A stretch of 64,000 bases of DNA from Rhynchopus sp. YZ270_cl-10 (Eukaryota > Euglenozoa > Diplonemea > Diplonemida > Diplonemidae), in contig OZ037862.1 of assembly GCA_964035575.1 (NCBI GenBank), positions 806,001 to 870,000 on the forward strand. The letters run 5' to 3'. Of this stretch, positions 10,116-22,668 are shown one piece after another. Numbering within the stretch: position 1 is the first letter of the stretch; every line of letters begins with the position of its first letter. The notes below the pieces were generated by a model. It had not been told where the DNA came from. It did no database searches and saw nothing but the letters and a program-made list of their open reading frames with translations. The translations under genes and the position numbers were made by a program.

Positions 10116-11508
10116 AATGGAAAAACGATGAGGATTGAATCACTCTCAGAAAAGAAACGAAGAAGGAAGGGAGAAAAAAAAACACCTGACAACAACTGAA
10201 AGGGGAATATCGTCCTCGAAAGGGCATGCTCAGAAAGAAAAGAGAGTGTGTGCATACAGCGTACCGTGTGGGGGGGAAATTTTTCAAAGAATTTAGATTT
10301 TTGTTTTTTTTTAAAGGGCGGGGGCGAAAACCACCTATTTATTATGTTTCTTCGGGTGAAGGTGAATGATTCTGGGGGAAAAAATTGTGCCCATGATGGC
10401 CAATTTTTTTTTTATTTGCCCAGTTTTTCATATATTTTTTGGTGGGGAGAGTAGGAAAAGGGGTACTGTGTATAAGACCCAACCACTGTGCAGGAACCAC
10501 ACTATTCGCAGTACTGAACAAAGGGTTTTGCCGTGAATGAAGAAAAATAAAAATAAAATAAAAACATGCATACCCTGCGCAAACACACGTACCAAGCGTA
10601 CTACCCGCATATAGCAGCTATCTTCTCCACGAAGGTTTGGTGTCAGACCGGAGTTTTCCGATTTTCATTTTGTCTCTGAGGAGGTTTCCATCCTCATATC
10701 GTGGAGATAACTGTGAACAGAAAATCCCGTCTTTTCAACCGCTTTCTGTCGATTTAAAATTATAATCGACGTTGTGTACCTCTGGTAGGTAATTGTCGAC
10801 GTAAGACAACACAAGTACACAAAGGAGGGGGGAGGGGGTGGGAACAAAACCAACAAATAAAAAAGTTAATCTCTCCAACCCTACGTGATCGAGGGTGTCT
10901 GAGAGACTTGGCAATGAAGAAACCAAACATAACAGAAGCACCTGCCCCTTCCCCACGTTTTTTTCCCTCCCTACTACACTGCCAAGATAACGAACTCTCA
11001 CACCAGGGGAATGACATTATCCCCGACAACCCTCTAACAAAACCCGGACAGCTGATGCTGTACGATAAAAGGCTGTGCTTGAAGTTTTCTTTTCTTTTTT
11101 TTTTCCCCCTGATAAATTGTTGGAGTAGTGTAGTTGCCTCGGTTGTGTTGCCACAGTGTGTGCAATCTCCACTGTCCAAAAAGTTCACTCACGAAAAGGC
11201 CTCTGATCTCGGGCCTTTCTTTTCAGAAGTCTTTTTCTACTCCGTATGCCGCTTTCCCCTCATGCGTTTTTTCACACTCCATTTTTTTGCGCCTCAAATA
11301 ACCTCTCCTCCTTATCCCTCTTCCCTCCCAGAAACAACACACCACAGCAACCTGACGCTATTCGTCAACACAGCAAAACCCCCCCGCTTCCCCCTTCCCC
11401 CTCCCCTTTGTGAATATTGTGCCCCGAGATTTATTCGGACAACGGAATTCCATTTTCAAGCTTTATACTATTTTAGACGCCACATACATACACACTTTGA
11501 GATAGGGC
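10116..11508. other. Spacer, no gene seen
   Basis: A/T-rich spacer between the coiled-coil gene and the IQ/TPR gene. Possible poly(A) signals AATAAA-like lie near 10,545-10,560. The last 150 bp before 11509 are presumably promoter and 5' leader. No domain or RNA gene recognised. Confidence 0.5.
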
Positions 11509-14401
11509 ATGTCCGAAGGGGAGGCGGATCCGGGAGAGGCTCCTGTGGAGGAACCGTTACCGCAGACGCAGGCTGACAACAATACTGCGAGCAACAACGA
11601 CGGCGCTGCTGACGACCCTCCTCAGGATAGCCCTGATGCCACTCTCCCAACTGACACTGACAACACACCAGAAGGCATTCCCGATACCGACGCACCCCCT
11701 GTCAACACTGACACACCACCACCACCAGAGGAACCAACCGACCCTGTAAACACCGACAACATCCCCAACTCCGAGAATGCAAACCCCAACGACGCACCTG
11801 CATTGGAGGTGGAAGTCGTGAAGGAAGAGAACGAAACCGACGTGGAGGTGGAGGCAGCGCGGCTCGACATTGCGACTCCACAGGACGGACCGCTCGACTT
11901 CGCGCTCTCTCCAGACGAGGAGGCGTCTGCTACAAAGATCCAATGTGCATACCGCAGCCGCGCTGCACGGAAGGAAGTCGCCGGGAAGCGCTCACAGCAA
12001 CGCCTCATCTCCAACGCTGCTCGCAAGAAGTCTGTTGACAGGGAGCTGGACCTCGCGGCAACGCGGATCCAATCCTTACATCGAGGACGACAGGCACGCA
12101 AGACAGCGACCAACAAAAAGACAACCCGCCGCATCACAGCAAAAAGAGAGAACGCAGCTGCGACAAAGATTCAGGCAGTACAGCGTGGACGCGCAGCACG
12201 ACGCACCGCATCGCGTAAGAAGTCTGCCGATCCCATAGCAACGTTACACCGATTCATTGCTTCGGAACACAGCGAGCGGGATGGGGTGTCTCGCAAGGAG
12301 GCGAATGAGTGGCACCGCATGGCCATGGATGAGTTGGATGAGAGCTATGCGGTGCGGAGCTGGGCACGGCGTGCGCAGGACTGCACTGTGGATGAGCGTG
12401 CTGCACGCCACGCCCTCGAGGCAGAGGAGGTCGAAGCTTGGCACGCCACGCAGAAGGTGTGGCTCACGACAGTTCTAGGGGAGGAACAGGCCCTGCTCCT
12501 CGAGCGACAGCAGCAGGAGCGTTCCCGCAAGGAGGTCAAGCACCGTCGCGAGGTAGCGCGCTGCGAGCGGGATGCGCTGCAGACTCTACGAGAGGCCTGC
12601 ACAGACTCACGCCTCCGTGCACGTCGCAAAGAAGAACGACGCAAAAAACGCAACAAATGGAACGAACAACTCGACATGGACCTCAACGGATCCGACCCTG
12701 TCAAAGCAGAGCAACGCCGTCTCCTCTACAGACAAGGCAGAGAGGATGAAGCGAAGGCACGCATTGCGCGCGCAGAGGCACGCAAGCTCGACATTGAGCT
12801 CAGAGCAACCTCGGTATGCCCATCACACTAAACTACATGAACTTAGGTCAAAAGAACTGACCAAATTGAAACCCGGGTAGTTTTACTCTTACGACTAGAG
12901 GTTCTGCCGTATGGAGTACCAGACCTAGGGTAGACAGAAAAAACAGAAAGCATTTTTCTCCATTAAAAATACTTCAAATATCCATTCTTTTCAGATACGT
13001 CAAATAAGCTCTGAGTTGAAGGGCGAGGCGCGGGATCGGAAGGAGATGATTGTGGCGGACAGGGAGGAGATTGTAAATCGCACGAGGAGGGGGAAGCGGG
13101 GGAAGCAGATTGAGGCTGGGACAGCCCCGGGCACTTTGGTACCGTTAGCGGTTCCTGCACAGCCGCGGGAGGCTGTGGAGAGGATGGCGTTAACACAGCG
13201 GCTGCCTGAGATGCGCACTACCTCACAACAGAGCACAAAACGGAAGACACAGACCAGACTCGCAATCCGCCAGGCACCTACACACGATGCAAAACACGCC
13301 CCACAAGGAAGCGTTTCACCAGAGCAGAGAGAGCTTATTCAGCTCTTCTATTCGACAGAGCCTGCAGAAAGCGAATCCCCAACGGCCCAGCCTGTTGTCA
13401 CACAAAACGCCTTTGCTCGCAAGGTGTTGGATTGGAACCGTCTCGCCTCGCAGTGTCTTAACGACAATATGTATCAAGAAACGGCACGTTACCTCAAGAA
13501 GGCGAACTTCGCGACGCTCGAGGATTCGAACTTTGAGTTCCCCTCCGAGACAGAGCGCAAGCGACTGCGTGCAACGACGTTGAACAACATCGGGTGTCTC
13601 CACAAAAGACTCTCCAACCACGAAAAGGCGCTCGACTATCTAAACGTCGTCCGCTCGACGGAAATGGAGCTGAACGACGCCAGCCCGTCGACACTTCTGA
13701 ACCTCAGTGCGCTCCACACGACGTTGAAACGACCCGACGCAGCGTTGGCATGCTGCACACAGGCGATTGTTCTCTTGCGTGACAAAATGGCGAAGTCCAT
13801 GGTATGTCTTGAGTCAATACTCCCCTGGGGAGTCATCTTTTACGAAGCACGCCTTAAGTCCATCTTTTATTGGGGCACATGATTTGCCGTGTTTGTTGGA
13901 TCCAAAAAAAAACCCCATCAGACACCCACCGACCTCCGCACCACAAAGCACCAGAGCATTGTCGCCATGCACAACCTAGCTGCAGCACAGGCCGAGTCCA
14001 CTTCAGAGGTATGCCACTATAGCAAGCAAGGGGGGCCCATTCCACACGATCCCGCACTGCATTCGTCCTTTAGACCAATGTCCACAGTCTCATGGGATAC
14101 CATGGAAGACAACGGGATTTATTTAACGTACATTTCACGAGGAATGATCAACACTACACCACAGACCCAGTACGCACAGTATTCGTATGGTGAGGCCCTG
14201 CGGATGGCGCAGGCGCTGTTAGGTGAGAACCACCAAACCACAACCGGTATTGCTACCTCATTCAACGAGTTTGCGAAGCGCAGCAATAGGGTCTTCTTCA
14301 GCAGAGCACGGCTGACATCCCCGCCAAAGCGTCGTACCAAACACAGAAAGCTTCTCGAAAGCCTTGAGGCTTCCCGCGAAGCGTTGGTTGCGCCATTATA
14401 A
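11509..14401 (+). CDS. IQ-motif, coiled-coil and TPR protein (4 exons)
   Basis: Exons 11509-12813, 12995-13801, 13949-14008 and 14165-14401, all phase 0, donors GTATGC, GTATGT, GTATGC; 802 residues. The acceptors of exons 3 and 4 could each lie 6 bp further right without changing frame. Residues 1-135 are acidic and Pro/Thr-rich. Three IQ motifs follow at about 143, 187 and 220 (IQCAYRSRAARK, IQSLHRGRQARK, IQAVQRGRAARR), the classic calmodulin-binding pattern. A long Arg/Glu-rich helical stretch runs to about 435. Exon 2 carries a basic linker and then helix pairs of TPR type (LRATTLNNIGCLHKRL, PSTLLNLSALHTTLKRPDAA), continued in exons 3 and 4 (YSYGEALRMAQALLGENH). Such proteins commonly act as Ca2+/calmodulin-linked scaffolds at basal bodies or axonemes; that role is inference. 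No orthologue is named. Confidence 0.75.
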
Positions 14402-14770
14402 AAAGAGAAGCAAAAGAAGGACTGTAGGGCAGCTGCACTTTATCACACACAAAAAAGTTGTATGGTCAGTCATGTCCACGTATTATCAATTTTCAAAGAA
14501 TCATGCTTCGCAGGGTTGTTTGTTTGAAAAGATGAGGGGAGAGAGAGAGTGAGAGAGGCCCGCAGGTCATTTCAAATAATGCTGTGCATCTCTTCTGAAA
14601 TGGATTTAGCCTGCGGGCGACTTTGTGTCCAGAAGCCCCGTCTTCTGGGTGATAGTCGATACAGCAAAAAAATGTGTTCTGATGTGTTGTTATTTTTTTG
14701 ATTTCCACAAAAAATGATGACAAAAAAAAAAATTGACATTTTTGTACCCTCTCCTATATCTCCCACCATT

Positions 14771-14822
14771 TTTTTTCCTCCTCCCCCTTTGCATTTTCAT
14801 GCAAAGGGGGAGGAGGAAAAAA
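14771..14822. repeat. Perfect hairpin, 24-bp arms, 4-nt loop
   Basis: 14771-14794 and 14799-14822 are exact reverse complements (core CCTCCTCCCCCTTTGCAT), with loop TTTC. The hairpin is bracketed by a direct repeat TCCCACCATTTTTTT at 14761 and 14846. It may be a foldback element or a 3'-end structure. Confidence 0.7.
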
Positions 14823-14945
14823 TCCGCAAAACAAAAAAGAAAAATCCCACCATTTTTTTAAAATAGAAAATCAATACCACACCTCCCGTTCACCGAGTGA
14901 CAAAGTACAAGACAAAAAACAGAAGCTTTTTTTTAACTTTTCTAC

Positions 14946-14990
14946 GGTGACTAAGCACGAGAGTAGGGTCATCTTATAAACTTTTCTTTT
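14946..14990 (+). repeat. Dispersed repeat, segment B
   Basis: GGTGACTAAGCACGAGAG, then GGTCATCTTATAAAC and TTTTCTTTT. GGTGAC can pair with GTCATC around the intervening loop. Confidence 0.65.
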
Positions 14991-15143
14991 CTTACAATCT
15001 CCCATCCACCCCCACCCACTCTAGGGAAAAATAAGGTATAGTACTAATACACACAAAGGAGATACCTTTACAACGCGCCTTTTGTGTTTTTTTTTTTTTA
15101 GGTATTGATTAATTCTTTGATTTTTTAAAGCAATAACACACAA

Positions 15144-16542
15144 ATGGGAGTAGACGCAAAAGAAGAGACGAAACATGCAGGGAAGAAGCGGAAGGCACCT
15201 GAGTCAAGCGATGTTGTGAACAAAAGGTTTCTCAACGACATGAAGAAGGAGACAGAGGTAACGGCGCAGAAATTCTGTGCAGAGCTTAAAGCATGGATTG
15301 CACGGTGGGACGACCGCATTGCTGAGGTATGACAGCGTCCTGAAGGATTTCCTTAAGGACATCACCCCCCTCCAACCCCCTCCCGCTTTGTTATGAACAC
15401 TCTTCTGTTCACGAAACCACATAACCTCTCTATACACCCCATATCCCACCATATTTTCCCTTGATTTTTATGAGCGAAAATGAGGACTTTCCTAGAATTT
15501 ATCGTGGTGTGTTTCTGTGTGGCGTTGCGATTTTTATCCTTTGCAGATTAAGAGAAACCGGCCCGAGCCTGTTGTCGGTGACTGCCCCGAGCCCCTGGAC
15601 CCTAAAACGCTCAAAGGGAAGACATCTTCAGTCATCCCTCTTAAGCCTTATGATGATGCGCTGTTGCTTGAGCTTCTCACGAAGGCAGAAGGCGACGCAC
15701 GCGACTGGATCGCGGTGCTGAAGGACGTCGAAGTGTGGATCACATTGCACCAGGCCTCACTCGACCCGCCCCTCTCTTTCGGACAGGCGCTTCAAGCAGA
15801 GGCGTTGGCGTTCATCTCAGGCTCCATACAGCTTGTCAGTACAAATGTCTACTCTATGGTATGCCAGGTAGAAGAACGAAAGGTTTCGTAAAGTGGTGAA
15901 AATCTATGTCACATTGTCAAAGTCAAATTCATAGTTGAGGGCGATTTTTTTTTTTTTGGTACAGAACCTTCGGGGGGGGGAACCAAAAAAAAATGTTTAC
16001 AGAAAACGAACTTTTTGCGCCAAAAAGTGGCGATCGAGTCATCGGTGTTGCAGCGAAAATATAAGCCGTCTGACCTGCCTGCATTTGAGGCGTCTGCTCA
16101 CTGTACTTGGTACAGTCTTGAGTTTTCGTACAAAGCAATGCAACATGTATGCACCACCCCCTCCCCACGAGACCTTCGTTATCGGGAAGCGCCGGCCACT
16201 GGCGTCGCAACGTATCCTGAACCTTCGAAGCTCGCCTTAGCTCGAGCTCTCGAATAAAGGGCTTGGTGCTGTTGGCGTATTCTGTCACGGCGATACTGCA
16301 CTGCCGAGGATTTTTCCTGGAGCTGGAGAATTGTGTTCTCGAACTTCAATTGTAAAATATGCGAATCCATATTTCGAGTTGATGTCAGTGTGTGAGGAGG
16401 TTCATCTAATATACTTCTTGGCGTTTGCACTTTATGTCTTTTTTCTCCACATCAAAAACAGCGTTGCATCTTGCTGTACAAGGTGCTCAGTACAGCCGAA
16501 GACAAACTCAGAAATCCTCGAAGTGATTACGTCCCCTTGTAA
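15144..16542 (+). CDS. Small helical protein of unknown function (4 exons)
   Basis: Exons 15144-15326, 15547-15858, 16003-16146 and 16462-16542, all phase 0; donors GTATGA, GTATGC, GTATGC; 239 residues. The last exon (ending NPRSDYVPL) follows a good acceptor (CTCCACATCAAAAACAG) and closes the frame. If the third intron is not removed, the frame instead ends at 16257. The N-terminus is Lys-rich with a possible nuclear-type basic stretch (KKRKAP). The rest is predicted to be mainly amphipathic helix with several Trp residues, no signal peptide and no membrane span. I recognise no domain. It lies about 0.5 kb upstream of the tandem array, and its introns are the last before the intronless array genes. 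Confidence 0.6.
16179..16370 (-). CDS. Possible small antisense coiled-coil ORF nested in an intron
   Basis: An uninterrupted 63-residue frame reads on the minus strand, largely inside intron 3 (16147-16461) of the gene above. It begins MDSHILQLKFENTILQLQEK and continues as a Gln/Arg-rich heptad-like helix, more protein-like in composition than typical shadow frames here. There is no supporting homology, and its own promoter is not evident. It could be chance or a relic exon. Confidence 0.2.
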   Translation of the reverse strand: MDSHILQLKFENTILQLQEKSSAVQYRRDRIRQQHQALYSRARAKASFEGSGYVATPVAGASR

Positions 16543-17022
16543 CGATCGATCGTGTCGGGGGAGTGGGTGGGGTTTTTATACATCCGGGAACGCTGCGGTT
16601 CATGTGGTACTTCCCCTTTTTTTTAGTGCACATCCTAGCCTAGTAGTGCAGCCAGTCTCAAAGTGAACGTCACAGCGCACTGTTCCACCAAGGAAGTTAC
16701 GTCGACTTTCCTGTGACGGAGTACGTTGTGTTGCCGTCCCCCCTGAGTAGAAAAGCGTGACAGCTGAAAGTGGATCAACTACAATAAAGGTCTCTACCTT
16801 ATCAAGGAACGAACTAAAGAACGTAGTAAAGAAAAACGGTGGGTTCCTGTTTTCCCGTAGAGCTTGTCCCTGTGTACAGGTCAGAAGAAAGAACGGGAAC
16901 ATCACGCTTTGCACTTCTGACTGGCATCACCCACGATGCCACACTCAGGCAGCTGTCCCGTCCCATGTACTGGGCAGTGCACGCTGTCCGCAGTGTCCTC
17001 TCAGATCACCTCTCACTTTCCT
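16543..17022. other. Spacer to the left edge of the array
   Basis: No gene seen. An open frame runs through it into the first array gene, but it lacks any domain before the signal peptide at 17078 and is absent in front of later copies, so I treat it as leader DNA. Confidence 0.5.
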
Positions 17023-17038
17023 CACATACCACCACCCC

Positions 17039-17052
17039 ACACAGATTTATAA
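17039..17052 (+). promoter_or_regulatory. Shared upstream element of secreted array genes
   Basis: ACACAGATTTATAA lies 39 bp before the ATG of the first AA10-GH5 gene. The same word begins 43 bp before copies 2-4 (29037, 41039, 53041). Near matches are at 22619 (ACACAGATTTATTCAC) and 26689 (ACACAGATTCATTAATT). It is absent upstream of tubulin. It is probably a core promoter or initiator element of the co-expressed secreted genes; that is inference. Confidence 0.5.
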
Positions 17053-17077
17053 ACACATTTCAAATAAACAGCACAAA

Positions 17078-19372
17078 ATGGCAATGGCGCGCACCCTCTG
17101 CGTGCTGCTGTGTGCGTCGCAGGCGTACGGACACGGGCACGTGTTGGACCCACCGTCGCGCGCGGAGCTCTGTTCGAACACCCACACCCCCGCTTCAGAA
17201 AAGAACACGAACTGCGGGCAGATCATGTGGGAGCCCTTCAGCATCGAGGGTCCGGACGGGTGGCCGGCAGACGGGACGATCCCGGCAGGAGGTGCACACT
17301 CGCGCTTCCCGGAGCTGAATGAGCAGACAGCGACACGCTGGGGGAAGGTGCCGATGTCGGGCGGGGCGACGAAGTTCACGTGGACGTTCAACGCAAACCA
17401 CGTGACGAAGGACTACACGTACTACATGACGCGGGCAGGGTGGAACCCGAATGCACCGCTGACACGCGCAACGTTTGAGGACGCACCGTTCTGTGTTGTG
17501 GACGGAGGCATGAAGCAGCCGCCGATGACGACGGACCACACGTGCAACGTGCCGACGCTGGAGGGGTACCACATCATTCTGAGTGTGTGGGATGTGGGTG
17601 ACACGTCGAACAGCTTCTTCAACGTGATTGACGTCATGTTCTCTGGTGGTGGTGGTGGTGGTGGCAGCCCGCCTGTGCCTGTGCCTGTGCCAACAGCTCC
17701 TGTGCCGGTTCCAAGCAATGGGGCCTGCCCAAGCGACACAAGTGGATGCGGCTGTGACTGGACTGACAACGGTGCAAAGTGCAACACAGACGACGGGAGC
17801 GAGTGCTACTGCAAGTGCTGCTGCCAGCACACCGGCCAGTGTGCGTGGCAGGGTGGCGGTGGAGGTGGAGGTGGTGGAGGAGGTGGCGGTGGAGGCAGCG
17901 GGTCGACATGCGCCCTTCCAAGCGGGCTGGACGCAAACGTGGCTGCAGTGGACAACACCGGGTTCGCAACGTGCCACGGGAAGCTGCGTCTGTCGGGGCT
18001 GCAGCTTGTGGGGGCACAGGGTGAGGCTGTGCAGCTGATGGGGATGAGCAGCCACGGGCTGCACTGGTTTGCGAACTGCTACACGAAGGAAAGCATCACA
18101 CACCTGGTGACGCGGTGGGGCATCAACGTGTTCCGGGCCGCAATGTACATTGGTGAGGGGGGCTACGGGACCAACCCGGCGCTGAAGCAGACCGTGCTGG
18201 ACATTGTGCAGTGGTGCAAGGAGCTTGGGATCTACGTGATTGTGGACTGGCACATGCTGTCCCCCGGGAACCCGAACGACGCTGAGTACGACGGGGCCGA
18301 CGCGTTCTGGCGGGACATGGCGCGGACACTGAAGGACGAGAGCCACGTGCTGTACGAGATTGCGAACGAGCCCAACGGTGTGAGCTGGGGCGAGGTTGTG
18401 AGCTACCACAACCGCATCTTGGCGCTGATCCGTGCGGAGGATGCGGAGACAGTGGTGCTTGCGGGGACGCCGACGTGGAGCCAAGACATCCACGAGGCAG
18501 CGGCGCGCCCTGTGGACCTCCCGCACAACGTCATGTACGTGTTCCACTTCTACGCCGGGTCGCACACACACCTGCAGTCGCGTGTGCAGGAGGTTGCGTC
18601 GCAGATCCCGCTGTTTGTGAGTGAGTGGGGCACGTCTGAGGCGAGCGGTGACGGGGGTCCCTTCCTCGACAACGCGCAGGCATTCCTGGAGGGCTTCAAG
18701 AGCGCAGGGTCGCAGGGTGTGAAGCTGAGCTGGACGTCGTGGAGTCTGGCGGACAAGGCAGAGGTGTCGGCGGCACTGCAGTCTGGGGCGTGTGCCTCTG
18801 GCGACTGGGACAGTGTGTCGTGCACGGGGAGCTATGTGCGCACGTACATCAGAACGAACGCTGTTCCCTGTGGTGGACCTGCTCCCGTTCCCGTTCCCGT
18901 TCCCCCTGTGCCTGTGCCCACACCGCCAACACCACCAGCAACGTCCCCACCCACACCGCCTGCACCTGTGCCCACAGCGCCTGTGCCCACGGTGCCAGCC
19001 CCTGTGCCGACCCCGCCTGCCTGTGCCTCTGCCTTCTGTGTGTACAGTGCGTGCAAGCGTGATGCCAGCTGCTGTGCTGCAGCAGGGACGCCGTGTGCGC
19101 AGTTCGACACGTGGTACGCAGAGTGCATGCAGAGCTCGTCACCGCCACCGGCAACATCCCCACCCACACCGCCTGCACCTGTGCCCACAGCACCTGTGCC
19201 TGTGCCGTCGAGTGCGTGCAGCGGGTCGACGCTGTCTATGTATTCAAACTGTCTGGGGGCCACAGCGTGCTGTGAGAGCGGCACACAGTGCTACGAGCAG
19301 TCGCAGTGGTACGCACAGTGCCTCAGAACGTGCACACCTGGAGGCGGCTGGTCGTGCAAGGTGCTTGGGTGA
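17078..19372 (+). CDS. Secreted AA10 LPMO-GH5 endoglucanase fusion with two CBM1-like modules (copy 1)
   Basis: 764 residues. The signal peptide MAMARTLCVLLCASQAYG is followed by mature His19. Residues 19-188 form an AA10 lytic polysaccharide monooxygenase: histidine brace His19 and His108 (FNANHVTKDY), axial-position Phe in SFFNVIDV, plus the conserved PLTRATF and CVVDGGM blocks. A Pro/Val linker leads to a 39-residue module with ten Cys (217-255), then 15 Gly. Residues about 278-595 are GH5, probably subfamily 2: acid/base Glu431 in YEIANEPNG and nucleophile Glu516 in LFVSEWGTS. Two CBM1-like cellulose-binding modules follow (about 649-684 and 714-748, pattern CC-x2-G-x2-C then WYAQC), joined by Pro/Thr linkers. 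It should cut crystalline cellulose both oxidatively and hydrolytically outside the cell. The start is set by the signal peptide and shared upstream element; upstream in-frame ATGs would bury the His. The fused architecture is unusual. Confidence 0.93.
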   Translation: MAMARTLCVLLCASQAYGHGHVLDPPSRAELCSNTHTPASEKNTNCGQIMWEPFSIEGPDGWPADGTIPAGGAHSRFPELNEQTATRWGKVPMSGGATKFTWTFNANHVTKDYTYYMTRAGWNPNAPLTRATFEDAPFCVVDGGMKQPPMTTDHTCNVPTLEGYHIILSVWDVGDTSNSFFNVIDVMFSGGGGGGGSPPVPVPVPTAPVPVPSNGACPSDTSGCGCDWTDNGAKCNTDDGSECYCKCCCQHTGQCAWQGGGGGGGGGGGGGGGSGSTCALPSGLDANVAAVDNTGFATCHGKLRLSGLQLVGAQGEAVQLMGMSSHGLHWFANCYTKESITHLVTRWGINVFRAAMYIGEGGYGTNPALKQTVLDIVQWCKELGIYVIVDWHMLSPGNPNDAEYDGADAFWRDMARTLKDESHVLYEIANEPNGVSWGEVVSYHNRILALIRAEDAETVVLAGTPTWSQDIHEAAARPVDLPHNVMYVFHFYAGSHTHLQSRVQEVASQIPLFVSEWGTSEASGDGGPFLDNAQAFLEGFKSAGSQGVKLSWTSWSLADKAEVSAALQSGACASGDWDSVSCTGSYVRTYIRTNAVPCGGPAPVPVPVPPVPVPTPPTPPATSPPTPPAPVPTAPVPTVPAPVPTPPACASAFCVYSACKRDASCCAAAGTPCAQFDTWYAECMQSSSPPPATSPPTPPAPVPTAPVPVPSSACSGSTLSMYSNCLGATACCESGTQCYEQSQWYAQCLRTCTPGGGWSCKVLG

Positions 19373-21947
<2,575 letters not shown>

Positions 21948-22668
21948 TCGTGAGGTCTGTGTCACTCCACCACGCTTCTACGAATTTGCTGTTGTTTGTC
22001 GTCCCAAGCTAAAAACAAAAAAGTCAAACAAAACCGACACAAAAAAGTCAGCCAACAAAAAACAAAAAAACAAAACAGCCGCAAAGAAAGGCACGTGGCC
22101 GAAGAGGCACACGTAGTTAGATAAGGAGAGAGACATAAAAAGTATACACCTTATTTGGCCCCTGCAATAAGGAAAACAAAACCCCCACCTTTTTTTTCTC
22201 TTGCACCTTCCGCAAGCACAGAAGTGCACAAGGGACTGCCACCTTGTGTGTCACAGCCCCAAGTGCGCGCTGTTGCTGCGGTGGCGTGTTTGTTGTTGTT
22301 TTAATCCCCCCTGTGTTTCGTTTCCCCCACCCCCCCGTAGGAGCGCTTCTTGTGTCGGGCCGTCTTGCTGGGCAAATCAAACCACCCACCGTAGCACTCC
22401 GTCCACTCTGTCATTTCACAGGGAGGAAAGAGCTTTGCCTGCCACCCTTTTGTTTGACACGCTCAGCTGTCACAGCGTCCCGACCAGAAGCAACCAACCG
22501 ATAAAAATGTAGAACAAAGACCCCTGACAAAAAAAAGACAAAAACAAAGTTGTCGCCCCCTACATGTTTTCTTACTGCATCTGCATCCATCCCACTACCA
22601 CACCACCACACCACAATGACACAGATTTATTCACTTTGTAAAAAACAACAAAAAAAGACAAGACAACA
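21948..22668. other. Spacer 2 of the unit (also 33950-34670, 45952-46672)
   Basis: The tubulin 3' region, rich in A and AAAC tracts, runs into the pyrimidine-rich upstream region of the WD40 gene. The ACACAGATTTAT element is at 22619. No gene seen. Confidence 0.5.
22619..22634 (+). promoter_or_regulatory. Shared upstream element, WD40 gene (also 34621, 46623)
   Basis: ACACAGATTTATTCAC begins 50 bp before the ATG and matches the word in front of both AA10 genes. Confidence 0.45.

Larger units (their letters stand above)
14402..15143. other. Spacer with hairpin and segment B repeat
   Basis: No coding sequence recognised. It contains the perfect 24-bp-arm hairpin at 14771-14822 and a segment B copy at 14946-14990. 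Confidence 0.5.

Noticed and set aside
15929-16288. 119-codon minus-strand frame across exon 3 of the gene at 15144
   Set aside because: It overlaps a well-supported + strand exon with conserved-type splice sites and has no domain.
17195-18571. Long minus-strand open frame (458 codons) opposite the AA10-GH5 gene, repeated in each unit
   Set aside because: It is a shadow of the G/C-rich third positions on the coding strand. The His/Arg/Val-rich composition lacks any domain, while the + strand is clearly AA10 and GH5.
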